Shown: in pieces, positions 55,527 to 64,000 of the stretch
Layout: the number at the start of each line of letters is the position of its first letter
Position numbering within the stretch: the stretch's first letter is position 1
From: Psychroflexus curvus
Lineage (GTDB): Bacteria; Bacteroidota; Bacteroidia; Flavobacteriales; Flavobacteriaceae
Reading direction: 5' to 3'
Length of the DNA: 64,000 nucleotides
Assembly (NCBI RefSeq): GCF_020164585.1
Contig: NZ_JAIQZF010000001.1
Location: 372,001 to 436,000, forward strand
The notes under the pieces: model-generated
Databases searched by the model: none
What the model saw: the letters and a program-made list of their open reading frames with translations, nothing else
What the model was told of the DNA's origin: nothing
Translations under genes and position numbers: made by a program

Positions 55527-56858
55527 ATGTCCACACCCAAAGTTGCATTTTATACCTTAGGCTGTAAATTAAATTTTTCTGAAACTTCCACTATAGCAAG
55601 AAATTTTCAGGAAGAAGGTTACGAGCGTGTCGAATTCGAGAGCGATCCTGATGTGGTGGTCATCAATACGTGTAGCGTCACCGAAAATGCTGATAAGCGT
55701 TTTAAAACCATCGTTAAGCAAGCTCAAAAATCAAATCCTGATGCATTTATCATAGGAATTGGCTGTTATGCACAATTAAAGCCAGAAGAACTTGCAGAAG
55801 TCAATGGCGTTGATTTGGTGCTTGGAGCCACTGAGAAATTTAAAGTGACAGATTATATAACAGATCTGACCAAAAATGACTTTGGCGAAGTGCATTCCTG
55901 CGAGATCGATGAAGCCGATTTCTATGTGGGTTCTTATTCTATAGGCGACAGGACTCGGGCTTTTCTTAAAGTTCAGGATGGCTGTGATTACAAATGTACT
56001 TATTGTACGATTCCTTTGGCACGAGGTGTTTCAAGGTCTGATAAGCTGGAAAATGTGCTTCAAAATGCGAAAGAAATTTCTGAGCAAGGCATCAAAGAAA
56101 TTGTGTTAACTGGCGTCAATATTGGAGATTATGGTAAAGGCGAGTTCGGAAATAAAAAACACGAGCACACCTTTCTAGACCTTGTAAAAGCACTTGACCA
56201 TGTCGAAGGAATCGACAGAGTTCGGATTTCTTCTATCGAACCGAATTTACTTAAAGATGAAACCATAGATTTTGTCTCTAATAGCAATTGTTTCGTGCCA
56301 CATTTTCATATTCCCTTACAAAGTGGGAGCAATGCGCTTTTGAAAAAAATGCGCCGACGTTACATGAGAGAACTATACGTGGATCGCGTTGAACACATTA
56401 AGGAAAAAATGCCAGAAGCCTGCATTGGTGTGGATGTCATCGTTGGTTTTCCTGGTGAAACCGATGACTTGTTTTTAGAAACCTACAATTTTTTAAACGA
56501 ATTGGATATTTCGTACTTGCACGTGTTTACCTTTTCTGAAAGGGATAATACACCAGCTGCTGAGATGGAAGATGTGGTGCCTTCGAAAGTCAGAAAAAAA
56601 CGCAGTAAAATGCTGAGAGGGCTTTCTGCCAAAAAAAGACGTGCTTTTTATGAAAGTCAGTTGGAATCTACTCACGAAGTCTTGTTTGAAGGTGAAAATA
56701 AATCTGGTTACATAACTGGTTTCACCGAAAATTACGTCAAAGTGAAAACCTTTTGGAATCCTGACTTGGTCAACACCAAGCATCAAGTTCTTCTAAATGA
56801 AATAGATGAAGATGGTCTGGTAAAAGTGGACTTTATAAATGAAGTTATTCATGCCTGA
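55527..56858 (+). CDS. mtaB: tRNA t6A37 methylthiotransferase MtaB
   Basis: A 443-residue radical SAM enzyme making ms2t6A37 in tRNA. N-terminal methylthiotransferase domain with three cluster-binding cysteines (YTLGCKLN, NTCSVT, GIGCYAQ), radical SAM CxxxCxxC in VQDGCDYKCTYCTIPLARG (about 150-168), and a short C-terminal TRAM-like domain. The GCKLN text distinguishes MtaB from MiaB (GCQMN). Single gene. Confidence 0.94.
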   Translation: MSTPKVAFYTLGCKLNFSETSTIARNFQEEGYERVEFESDPDVVVINTCSVTENADKRFKTIVKQAQKSNPDAFIIGIGCYAQLKPEELAEVNGVDLVLGATEKFKVTDYITDLTKNDFGEVHSCEIDEADFYVGSYSIGDRTRAFLKVQDGCDYKCTYCTIPLARGVSRSDKLENVLQNAKEISEQGIKEIVLTGVNIGDYGKGEFGNKKHEHTFLDLVKALDHVEGIDRVRISSIEPNLLKDETIDFVSNSNCFVPHFHIPLQSGSNALLKKMRRRYMRELYVDRVEHIKEKMPEACIGVDVIVGFPGETDDLFLETYNFLNELDISYLHVFTFSERDNTPAAEMEDVVPSKVRKKRSKMLRGLSAKKRRAFYESQLESTHEVLFEGENKSGYITGFTENYVKVKTFWNPDLVNTKHQVLLNEIDEDGLVKVDFINEVIHA

Positions 56859-57010
56859 CAGTTGATTGGAACTCAGCCCACATAACCAAGTCTAAATAAA
56901 ACGCTAAAGTTGAAATAAAGCCTGTAGACCAGCGATTCATTCCTTAATTTTAAGCCTGATTGAGTTTTATAATTTAATCATTGATTATTAATAAAATAAA
57001 TATTCTAATT

Positions 57011-57637
57011 ATGGCACATTTAAGATTAGGAGATACAGCTCCAGATTTCACACAACAAACCTCAGAAGGGGAAATTTCATTTCACGATTGGTTAGGTGAT
57101 AGTTGGGGAATTATCTATTCTCATCCTGCAGACTTTACACCAGTTTGTACGACAGAATTGGGCAGAACTGCTCAATTGAAAGATGAATTTGACAGGAGAG
57201 GCGTGAAAGTGATTGCCTTGAGTGTCGATTCTGTAAAAGATCATCACGAATGGATTAAAGACATCAACGAAACACAGAATACAACTGTCAATTTTCCAAT
57301 TATTGCCGATGAGGATAGAAAAGTAGCGGAGTTATACGACATGATTCATCCTAATGCCTCTGAAAAAGCGACAGTGCGATCGGTTTTTGTGATTGGACCT
57401 GATAAAAAAATAAAGTTGACATTGACGTACCCACCTTCAACGGGTAGAAATTTCAATGAATTGTTGAGAGTTATCGATAGTTTACAATTAACAGCCGATC
57501 ATAAACTGGCCACTCCGGCAGATTGGAAACAAGGGGATGATGCTATTATTTCTCCATCTGTAAGCGATGAAGAAGCAAAAGAAAAGTTTCCTGATTATAA
57601 AGAAATCAAGCCTTACTTAAGAACGACTTCTTATTAA
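57011..57637 (+). CDS. 1-Cys peroxiredoxin (Prx6 type)
   Basis: A 208-residue thiol peroxidase. Peroxidatic Cys46 in HPADFTPVCTTELG, partner Arg in the ATVRSVFVIGPDKKI segment, and a long C-terminal extension (GDDAIISPSVSDEEAKEKFP) typical of Prx6. No second conserved Cys. Start at ATG 57011 (MAHLRLGD); an upstream ATG at 56981 lies in AT-rich DNA. Detoxifies peroxides in the cytoplasm. Confidence 0.93.
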   Translation: MAHLRLGDTAPDFTQQTSEGEISFHDWLGDSWGIIYSHPADFTPVCTTELGRTAQLKDEFDRRGVKVIALSVDSVKDHHEWIKDINETQNTTVNFPIIADEDRKVAELYDMIHPNASEKATVRSVFVIGPDKKIKLTLTYPPSTGRNFNELLRVIDSLQLTADHKLATPADWKQGDDAIISPSVSDEEAKEKFPDYKEIKPYLRTTSY

Positions 57638-57662
57638 GCTTTATCGAAATAAATTTAGAAAT

Positions 57663-57791
57663 TGTCTCAAAACCAAAATTTTGTCACACTGAACTTGTTT
57701 CAGTGTCTATCTTAAGTTAGATTCTGAAATAAACCTGACTGCTTGATGCAGTTAGGCAGGTTCAGGAAGGCAATTTAATGTTTTTGAGACA
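57663..57791. repeat. 129-base intergenic element with terminal inverted repeats
   Basis: TGTCTCAAAA (57663-57672) and TTTTGAGACA (57782-57791) are perfect ten-base terminal inverted repeats. Inside, ACACTGAA...TTCAGTGT (about 57686-57705) forms a hairpin and a second CCTGACTGC / GCAGTTAGG pair follows. No ORF. The shape fits a small palindromic (REP/MITE-like) element of flavobacterial genomes. Confidence 0.55.
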
Positions 57792-57796
57792 GTTTT

Positions 57797-58354
57797 TTAT
57801 TCAATTATGTTCCCTTCCTTACCGATATGGACACCTTTGTATAAGCGTTCATAATAGTAAGACTCCCAAAAACAGATTTCTTCAACAGAACTCAGTAGAC
57901 TTGACACTTTTTTCATCGAAATGTTCTAAAATTAGATTATCATCACTTCCCATCATCAAACGCTCAAATTGGTTAACTCTAGATAGAATAATAAATGGAA
58001 TGCCATTTAAACCGCATTCATTAGAAAAGTAAAACGCACCGTTTTTATGCTTTCCCTTAAATCGTCTTTGAATAAGACGTCATCAATCTTATAGCTTAAC
58101 TACAATATCTCTTTATCTATTAACTTTAGATTTACGTAAGTTACGGAAAGTGGTATATGAATATCAAAAACTGATCTATGCCTTCGTGTGTAAGGACATA
58201 GAGGGATTGTCGTAAGCATTGATTTAATAATTTTCATTTACCAAACTCAGTTGATTTTCATAGATTTTAACCAATGCTCTGGCAGTTTTCTTGAGCCACA
58301 GGAGCGAGTTAAAACAACTAAAACGAGGAAGGAAAGAAATTTGACAATTTTCAT
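57797..58354 (-). pseudogene. Decayed lipoprotein gene
   Basis: On the minus strand the start (ATG at 58354) encodes a lipoprotein signal peptide, MKIVKFLSFLVLVVLTRSCG, then CGSRKLPEHWLK. After that the reading switches frame several times with stops between. Protein-like stretches resume in shifted frames: FDIHIPLSVTYVNLKLIDKE, then KIDDVLFKDDLRESIK after an in-frame stop; NGAFYFSNECGLNGIPF after a shift in an A run near 58051; and VEEICFWESYYYERLYKG after another shift in a six-A run near 57910. The last stop lies at 57797-57799. I do not recognise the family. There is no intact copy in the window. Confidence 0.6.
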
Positions 58355-58557
58355 TGAAATGGCTTATATGAAAAAGTGACAAGGTTTATCTTGTAATAAA
58401 AGGATAGATAATTAAAGTGTCATTTTAAACTGAGGCTTAAATCCATTTTGTAAAGACAACTGAAACGTTTTCATATTCAAGTTAAGCATAAAGATTTAAT
58501 AGGTAAGCAACATTAAAAATCGTTTTCGTAATTTTGTAAATAACAAAAACGAGATTA
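58355..58557. other. AT-rich intergenic stretch before the microprotein gene
   Basis: Nothing else recognised here except a -7 box at 58529-58536 and the start of the next gene. Confidence 0.5.
58529..58536 (+). promoter_or_regulatory. Candidate -7 box (TAATTTTG) for the microprotein-ettA operon
   Basis: TAnnTTTG match 21 bases before the ATG at 58558. Confidence 0.45.
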
Positions 58558-58734
58558 ATGAATAAAAATACAGTTTTAGCGTGGGCGACTTTCATTATGG
58601 TGATTGTAGGTTTGGGGCTTATAGCCCTTGGTGCTTTTAGATATAACGAGATTGCTGGCTGGGGTTTTGTGTCGGTAGGTATTGGTTTCTTTGCAATTGC
58701 CTGGGTATTTAACGCGCTAAAAGGAAGAGTTTAA
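58558..58734 (+). CDS. CAL67264-type small membrane protein
   Basis: A 58-residue protein, below usual gene-calling length: N-terminal MNKNTVLAWATFIMVIVGLG, second helix GWGFVSVGIGFFAIAWVFNA, and a short basic tail (LKGRV). Two transmembrane helices. I recognise it as the flavobacterial family named after Gramella locus CAL67264. Fifteen bases before ettA, so probably in one transcript. Function unknown. Confidence 0.8.
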   Translation: MNKNTVLAWATFIMVIVGLGLIALGAFRYNEIAGWGFVSVGIGFFAIAWVFNALKGRV

Positions 58735-58749
58735 TTTAAAATAAAATTA

Positions 58750-60441
58750 ATGGCAGACGATAAAAAAGTGATATTCTCCATGTCGGGAGTATCCAAAACG
58801 TATCCAGGTGAAGATAAGCCTGTACTAAAAAACATATACCTTAGTTTTTTCTACGGTGCAAAGATTGGTATTCTTGGACTTAATGGTTCGGGGAAATCCA
58901 CTTTGATGAAAATTATTGCCGGAATAGAAAAAAATTACCAGGGGGATGTTGTGTTTTCACAAGATTATTCTGTTGGTTATCTGGAACAGGAGCCAGAGTT
59001 AGATCCAGAAAAAACCGTTCTTGACATCGTTAAGGAAGGGGTCTCTGATGTCGTGGCTATTTTGGACGAATACAACAAAATCAATGATGATTTTGGATTG
59101 CCAGAAGTTTATGAGGATGCAGATAAAATGCAGAAACTCATGGACAGACAAGCCATCCTTCAAGATAAAATTGATGCGACCAATGCATGGGAGCTTGATA
59201 ACAAACTGGAAGTGGCCATGGATGCGCTTAGAACTCCACCTTCTGACCAGAAAATAGAAAGTCTTTCTGGTGGTGAAAAACGTAGAGTAGCACTTTGTCG
59301 TTTATTATTACAGGAACCAGACGTTCTTTTACTGGATGAGCCTACCAACCACTTGGATGCAGAATCTGTACACTGGCTGGAACATCACCTGCAACAGTAC
59401 AAAGGAACCGTAATCGCTGTAACTCACGATAGATATTTCCTTGACAATGTAGCAGGCTGGATTTTGGAATTGGATAGAGGTGAAGGCATACCTTGGAAAG
59501 GAAATTATTCCTCATGGTTAGACCAAAAATCTAAGCGAATGGCTCAGGAGCAAAAACAAGCCAGTAAACGTCAGAAGACTCTGGAACGCGAATTAGAATG
59601 GGTGAAGATGGCTCCAAAAGGGCGTCAGTCCAAACAAAAAGCAAGGCTGAATAACTACGACAAATTGATGAGTCAGGATCAGGATAAACTTGATGAAAAG
59701 CTCGAAATCTATATTCCTAACGGTCCGCGCCTGGGAACAAACGTCATCGATGCCAGGGGCGTTAGCAAAGCATTTGATGATAAGCTTTTGTATGAGAATT
59801 TAAATTTCAATTTACCACAAGCTGGAATTGTTGGAGTTATCGGTCCTAATGGAGCTGGTAAAACCACGATTTTCAAAATGATTATGGGTGAAATCGAGCC
59901 AGACAAAGGCGAATTTATCGTTGGAGAAACCGCTAAAATCGCTTACGTCGATCAGGCGCACTCTAATATTGATCCAAGCAAGTCCATTTGGGAAAACTTC
60001 AGTGAAGGTCAGGATTTAGTAATGATGGGCGGAAAGAAGGTCAACTCTCGAGCCTATTTAAGCCGATTTAATTTCAATGGAAGTGAACAAAACAAAAAAG
60101 TGGATAAGCTTTCTGGCGGAGAGCGAAACAGACTTCATCTGGCAATGACCTTGAAAGAAGAAGGAAACGTGCTTTTACTGGATGAGCCAACCAATGACCT
60201 AGATGTGAACACACTTCGGGCTTTGGAAGAAGGTTTGGAAAATTTTGCAGGATGTGCAGTTGTGATTTCTCACGACAGATGGTTCTTAGATAGGATTTGT
60301 ACTCACATTCTGGCTTTTGAAGGAAATTCTGAAGTTTATTTCTTCGAAGGGAGCTTTAGTGATTACGAAGAAAACAAGAAAAAACGTCTTGGCGGAGATA
60401 CGATGCCAAAACGAATTAAGTATAAAAAACTGGTTAGATAG
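58750..60441 (+). CDS. ettA: Energy-dependent translational throttle protein EttA (ABC-F)
   Basis: A 563-residue ABC-F protein with two ATPase domains joined by the arm/linker: Walker A GLNGSGKSTLMK and GPNGAGKTTIFK, signature LSGGEKRRVALCR and LSGGERNRLHLAM, Walker B VLLLDEPTNHLD and VLLLDEPTNDLD. No transmembrane domain. Binds the ribosomal E site and gates elongation according to ATP/ADP level. Length and the SKTYPGEDKPVLKNIYLSF N-terminus match EttA rather than Uup or drug-resistance ABC-F proteins. Confidence 0.94.
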   Translation: MADDKKVIFSMSGVSKTYPGEDKPVLKNIYLSFFYGAKIGILGLNGSGKSTLMKIIAGIEKNYQGDVVFSQDYSVGYLEQEPELDPEKTVLDIVKEGVSDVVAILDEYNKINDDFGLPEVYEDADKMQKLMDRQAILQDKIDATNAWELDNKLEVAMDALRTPPSDQKIESLSGGEKRRVALCRLLLQEPDVLLLDEPTNHLDAESVHWLEHHLQQYKGTVIAVTHDRYFLDNVAGWILELDRGEGIPWKGNYSSWLDQKSKRMAQEQKQASKRQKTLERELEWVKMAPKGRQSKQKARLNNYDKLMSQDQDKLDEKLEIYIPNGPRLGTNVIDARGVSKAFDDKLLYENLNFNLPQAGIVGVIGPNGAGKTTIFKMIMGEIEPDKGEFIVGETAKIAYVDQAHSNIDPSKSIWENFSEGQDLVMMGGKKVNSRAYLSRFNFNGSEQNKKVDKLSGGERNRLHLAMTLKEEGNVLLLDEPTNDLDVNTLRALEEGLENFAGCAVVISHDRWFLDRICTHILAFEGNSEVYFFEGSFSDYEENKKKRLGGDTMPKRIKYKKLVR

Positions 60442-60469
60442 ATTACAAACCTATCGAAACTTAATATTT

Positions 60470-60502
60470 AAAAAAGCCACTCCTAGTAGATTGGCTTTTT
60501 TA
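60470..60502 (+). terminator. Terminator of ettA
   Basis: AAAAAAGCCA pairs with TGGCTTTTTT around an 11-base loop with a T run. About 30 bases after the ettA stop and 22 before menC. Confidence 0.8.
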
Positions 60503-60523
60503 ATTTTTCACCAAAATTTCAAA

Positions 60524-61564
60524 ATGAAAGCATCTTATTTTAAGCATACTTTAGAATTTAAGCGACCTAGCGGAACTTCTCGAGGCGTTTTAAAAACTAA
60601 GGAATCCTGGTTCATTAAACTTGAGACAAAAGAGAGCCTAGGAATAGGTGAGTGCGGTCTTCTCAAAGGCTTAAGCATAGATGATAGGGAAGACTATGAA
60701 AAAACTCTAAAGTGGACCTGCGAAAACATACATTTAGGACTTGAAACGCTCTACTCAAAATTAAAAGAGTTCCCTTCTATTCAATTTGGATTGGAAATGG
60801 CTTTTCAATCCTTCACTTCAGCTCATCCTTATGTTTTATTTCCTTCAGAATTTACCGATGGGAAAAAAGGAATGGTCATCAACGGATTGATCTGGATGGG
60901 AGAGAAAGCCTTTATGAAAAGTCAGATTCAGGATAAAATTAAACAAGGATTTAGCTGTATTAAACTCAAAATAGGAGCTATTGATTTTGAATCAGAATTG
61001 GAATTACTCAGTTATATCCGCAGCGAATTTCCAGCTTCTGATATAGAATTACGTGTAGATGCCAATGGCGCTTTTTCTCCTGACAATGCTTTAGATAAGC
61101 TTGAACGCCTGAGCAAATTTGATTTGCATAGCATAGAACAGCCTATCGCTCAAGGGCAATGGCTTGACATGGCAAGGCTTTGTGAACAAACACCTTTGCC
61201 TATAGCTCTGGATGAAGAATTAATCGGTCTTAAAGAGGTAACAAATAAGACCGAAGCCCTACTAACCATAAAACCACAGTACATTATTTTAAAGCCCAGC
61301 CTTATTGGTGGATTTCAGGGGTCTAAAGAGTGGATTGATTTGGCAAAACAGCATAAAATTGATTGGTGGATCACAAGTGCTTTAGAAAGCAACATAGGGC
61401 TTAATGCCATAGCTCAGTTTACCTTTATTCAAAATAACGAAATGCCACAAGGGCTTGGCACCGGAGGACTTTATACCAATAATGTTGAAAGTCCGCTCAC
61501 TATCGAAGGTGAGAAAATCATGTATCATCCTAAACTCAACTGGGAAAACAAATTTAATTTATGA
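60524..61564 (+). CDS. menC: o-Succinylbenzoate synthase
   Basis: A 346-residue enolase-superfamily enzyme of menaquinone synthesis, making o-succinylbenzoate from SHCHC. Catalytic Lys in CIKLKIGAIDF (about 145), metal ligands in RVDANGAFSP, SIEQP and ALDEELIG, and the second catalytic Lys in YIILKPSLIGGF. The C-terminal TSALESNIGLNAIAQF is typical. The start is the ATG at 60524 (MKASYFKHTLEF); a much longer upstream frame overlaps ettA and is spurious. Overlaps the CPBP gene by four bases. Confidence 0.92.
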   Translation: MKASYFKHTLEFKRPSGTSRGVLKTKESWFIKLETKESLGIGECGLLKGLSIDDREDYEKTLKWTCENIHLGLETLYSKLKEFPSIQFGLEMAFQSFTSAHPYVLFPSEFTDGKKGMVINGLIWMGEKAFMKSQIQDKIKQGFSCIKLKIGAIDFESELELLSYIRSEFPASDIELRVDANGAFSPDNALDKLERLSKFDLHSIEQPIAQGQWLDMARLCEQTPLPIALDEELIGLKEVTNKTEALLTIKPQYIILKPSLIGGFQGSKEWIDLAKQHKIDWWITSALESNIGLNAIAQFTFIQNNEMPQGLGTGGLYTNNVESPLTIEGEKIMYHPKLNWENKFNL

Positions 61565-62505
61565 GAGATTACATAGCATTAGCAGCAAAAGGTCATCATG
61601 AATGGTGGAGGTATGTTGTCGGAGCTTTTTTAATATTTATCATTTGGCAAGTGGGAACCATTCCGTTTATAGGCGCAGTCAGTTACAAAATAGCTGTGGA
61701 TGGTGGAGATTTATCTAGTCTAGGAAATTATAAAACTTTGATGGGAACTTTAGATTCCAATCTTACTTTTTTTCTGATGTTGTTGTCTTTTGTAGCAGGC
61801 TTTTTTGGCGTCTGGCTCATTGTAAAATTTTTTCATAATCAAAAATTTAAAGATTTGTTGACTACTCGTGCAAAGTTTGATTGGAAACGCGTATTGGTAG
61901 GATTTAGTATCGTAGGTTTTTTTATCATAGCAATGACTATTATAGATTACGAATTAAATTCAGAAGCCTATTTATGGAATCTGAACTGGAATCAGTTTTT
62001 GATTTTAGCAGCTATTGGTATTATCATGGTACCTATTCAAACCACTTTTGAAGAGCTATATTTTAGAGGTTATTTCATGCAAGGTTTAGGTATAATTTTC
62101 AAAAACAGATGGATACCTCTTATTTTCACATCAGTAGGCTTTGGACTTTTACACTTAGGTAATCCAGAGGTAGGAAAACTGGGTTATGTGATTATGGTAA
62201 GTTATATCGGCACAGGATTTTTGCTTGGTATTATGGCGTTGATGGATGAAGGATTAGAGTTGTCAATAGGTTTTCATGCTGGAAATAACTTAATAACAGC
62301 CTTGTTGGTGACTGCAGATTGGACTGCTTTTCAGACAGAATCAATATTGATTTACATAGCAGAACCTTCTGTTGGTTTTGATGTCCTGATTCCCGTTCTT
62401 ATCATCTATCCCATTTATTTATTCATCATGGCCAAGGCTTACAACTGGAAAAACTGGAAATCGAAGCTATTTGGTAAAGTTGAAGTAGCAGATACTATCT
62501 CATAA
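61561..62505 (+). CDS. CPBP-family intramembrane metalloprotease
   Basis: A 314-residue polytopic protein of the CPBP/Abi family. Active-site motifs: TTFEELYFRGYF (EExxxR, about 163), SVGFGLLHLGN (FxxxH) and GFHAGNNL (HxxxN), and about seven helices. Related to Rce1 and to bacteriocin-immunity or accessory proteases. Overlaps menC by four bases and is followed 78 bases later by menE, placing it inside a menaquinone gene set; the reason is not known. Confidence 0.88.
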   Translation: MRDYIALAAKGHHEWWRYVVGAFLIFIIWQVGTIPFIGAVSYKIAVDGGDLSSLGNYKTLMGTLDSNLTFFLMLLSFVAGFFGVWLIVKFFHNQKFKDLLTTRAKFDWKRVLVGFSIVGFFIIAMTIIDYELNSEAYLWNLNWNQFLILAAIGIIMVPIQTTFEELYFRGYFMQGLGIIFKNRWIPLIFTSVGFGLLHLGNPEVGKLGYVIMVSYIGTGFLLGIMALMDEGLELSIGFHAGNNLITALLVTADWTAFQTESILIYIAEPSVGFDVLIPVLIIYPIYLFIMAKAYNWKNWKSKLFGKVEVADTIS

Positions 62506-62583
62506 TGATAATTTAACATATTAATATTGATTTTTATTTTTTTAATATTTAGTATTGATATACCTATAGTTAAACAATAACTT

Positions 62584-63678
62584 ATGATTGATCATTCACT
62601 TGAAATACATCCCCTTTTTAAAATTAACGGGCATCATTTTAATAAAACTGAATTGTATTCAGTGGCTTACAGTTATGTAAAAGAGGGTGAGCCTTTTGAA
62701 GAGCAGATAGGTAACTTCTTACTGGATTGGCTCAATGATGACTATGACAGTATAAAAGTTCGAACCTCTGGCTCTACGGGAAATCCTAAAACCTACTTTA
62801 TCGACAAACAAAAAATGGTAAACAGTGCTTTGGCTACAGGTAAGTTTTTCAAAGTGAACGAAGGAACAAAAGCATTGCTTTGTTTACCTGCAGATTATAT
62901 TGGAGGTCGTATGATGCTTGTAAGAGCTATGGTACTGGGTTGGGATTTGGACATTGTAGAACCAAAATCAAATCCACTGGATGATCTTTTTAAAACTTAC
63001 GATTTTTGTGCGATGACTCCTTTTCAGGTAGATAATTCTTTAGGAAGACTTCATTTGGTAAAGAAATTAATAGTTGGTGGTGCTGCTTTTCCTGAAAACC
63101 TAATCGGGATAATTCAAGGCATACCAACCAAAATTTATGAGGTTTACGGTATGACGGAAACTATTTCACACATAGCAGCCAGAAAATTAAATCCTAAAAC
63201 GAATCATAACGACAAAAGACCTTTCAAAGCTTTACCTAACGTGAGTGTATCGCAGAATGAGGACAATTGTTTAGTTATTAAAGCGCCAAAAATATTGGAA
63301 CATGAATTGGTGACTAACGATATTGTAGACGTACTGACCTATAAAAAGTTTTTTTGGAAAGGCAGATTAGACAATGTGATTAATTCTGGTGGTGTCAAAA
63401 TATTTCCAGAAACGGTTGAGGAAAAACTGCAGAAACTTATAACTCATAGGTTTTTTATTGCTGGACTGGCTCACGACTCTTTAGGAGAACAGGTAGTCTT
63501 ATTTATTGAAGCGCCTCAAAGCGAAAAATTTTTGAGCGATATAAGAGAGGCCGTAGATAACTTATCCAGCTTTGATAAGTACGAAAAACCAAAACATATC
63601 TACCTGGTTAACAAATTTGAAGAAACTGATTCAGGAAAAATTAATAGAAAGAAAACTTTATCAAAATTGATGAGTTAG
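62584..63678 (+). CDS. menE: o-Succinylbenzoate--CoA ligase-like AMP-binding enzyme
   Basis: A 364-residue member of the acyl-adenylate family, shorter than standard MenE (about 450-490). P-loop VRTSGSTGNPKTYFIDK (about 58-75), VYGMTETISHIAARK, and the C-terminal WKGRLDNVINSGGVKIFPE hinge and the catalytic Lys in SGKINRKKTLS. The N-terminus is shortened. Adjacent to menC, so it most likely activates o-succinylbenzoate with CoA in menaquinone synthesis. Flavobacterial MenE proteins are often this short. Confidence 0.88.
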   Translation: MIDHSLEIHPLFKINGHHFNKTELYSVAYSYVKEGEPFEEQIGNFLLDWLNDDYDSIKVRTSGSTGNPKTYFIDKQKMVNSALATGKFFKVNEGTKALLCLPADYIGGRMMLVRAMVLGWDLDIVEPKSNPLDDLFKTYDFCAMTPFQVDNSLGRLHLVKKLIVGGAAFPENLIGIIQGIPTKIYEVYGMTETISHIAARKLNPKTNHNDKRPFKALPNVSVSQNEDNCLVIKAPKILEHELVTNDIVDVLTYKKFFWKGRLDNVINSGGVKIFPETVEEKLQKLITHRFFIAGLAHDSLGEQVVLFIEAPQSEKFLSDIREAVDNLSSFDKYEKPKHIYLVNKFEETDSGKINRKKTLSKLMS

Positions 63679-63684
63679 ATTTAC

Positions 63685-64000
63685 TCACTCATTTATTTTC
63701 TTGATATTGATGTAGTACCCAAACTTATTGATAGCCAATTCTTCAATATTTATCAATTCAATATTGATTAATTTCCATTGATTTGTAATATTTTCTCTTC
63801 TAATATTTTTCTTTGATGAATTTTGAAATTCAATAGGCATTACAAAATTTTCAACATCGGTTTCCCAGCGCATGAATAACCGATTGCTCTCATCAAATTT
63901 AAGTTGTAATTCTGGAATGTCAGCATAGTTGAGATACTGATGAAAAATAGGCTCTAGATTAAGCTCAGTGCTTTTATTATAAAACTCAATCACATCACCT
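63685..64000 (-). CDS. C-terminal end of a probable M1-family metallopeptidase (5' part beyond window)
   Basis: The frame is open through the window edge: Gly-Asp-Val-Ile-Glu before the first listed residues. The visible 104 residues contain STELNLEPIFHQYLNYADIP and DVENFVMPIEFQ, which match the C-terminal domain of M1 aminopeptidases of Bacteroidota, where a helix is followed by a beta sandwich. The zinc site (HExxH) would lie in the missing part, so the assignment rests on the tail only. Convergent with menE, with six bases between the stops. Confidence 0.6.
   Translation of the reverse strand, partial: GDVIEFYNKSTELNLEPIFHQYLNYADIPELQLKFDESNRLFMRWETDVENFVMPIEFQNSSKKNIRRENITNQWKLINIELINIEELAINKFGYYINIKKINE

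Noticed and set aside
57778-58032. Plus-strand ORF of 84 codons
   Set aside because: It is the antisense of the decayed lipoprotein gene, whose fragments read as protein on the minus strand.
60317-60523. N-terminal extension of menC
   Set aside because: It overlaps the end of ettA and its terminator in another frame; the conserved menC sequence begins at 60524.

Overview
The window is an AT-rich chromosomal segment from a member of the Bacteroidota, almost certainly class Flavobacteriia (family Flavobacteriaceae or a close relative). Support for this: an LpxC-FabZ fusion gene, a bifunctional HisB and HisIE, a long-form HisG, a small membrane protein of the CAL67264 type beside ettA, many Bacteroidota-type promoter boxes (TAnnTTTG) and frequent TTG starts. 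The genus cannot be fixed from sequence alone. I saw no rRNA, tRNA, CRISPR array, prophage or complete insertion sequence. Almost everything is housekeeping or conserved flavobacterial genes, so most interest lies between genes.

Layout. 1-4930: lipid A operon (lpxD, lpxC-fabZ, lpxA, efp, a second lpxD-like gene, a small NTF2-like gene). 4974-9541: sucD, a fabG-type reductase, a VWA membrane protein and an SPFH/prohibitin protein. 9589-17538: a complete histidine operon (hisG D C B H A F IE) behind a histidine-codon leader peptide and attenuator. Between hisH and hisA sits a small four-helix-bundle (S23-type) gene bracketed by inverted short repeats. 17557-19833: a divergent TruA-like gene converging on corA and a conserved unknown. 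20028-23395: a TonB receptor, a lipoprotein and a small His/Cys protein that look like a metal-uptake set. 23441-28051: a tightly packed minus-strand run (acyl-CoA reductase, serC, serA, rlpA, two conserved unknowns) divergent from a ferredoxin. 28573-33566: topoisomerase IV subunits B and A separated by an overlapping membrane gene. 33563-39340: a lipoprotein, an XRE regulator divergent from an M14 peptidase, an Lrp regulator, yebC and a superfamily II helicase.

39444-46707: a DedA-like membrane protein, an MFS transporter, an MscS channel, a propeller protein, a class A penicillin-binding protein and an SDR enzyme. 46782-51644: an M42 peptidase divergent from a DUF4294-type protein, then a porin/amt/P-II nitrogen set. 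51884-57637: thioesterase, rmuC, a peptide-type binding lipoprotein, mtaB and a peroxiredoxin. 57638-58557: a gene-poor stretch with a short palindromic element and a badly decayed lipoprotein gene. 58558-63678: a CAL67264-type microprotein, ettA, menC, a CPBP protease and menE. The 3' edge holds the C-terminus of a probable M1 peptidase.

No clearly new defence or mobile system stands out. The items most worth a second look are the S23 element inside the histidine operon, the Bacteroidota-style histidine attenuator, the membrane gene wedged between parE and parC, the second LpxD and the TruA with altered motifs, and the XRE/M14 divergent promoter.
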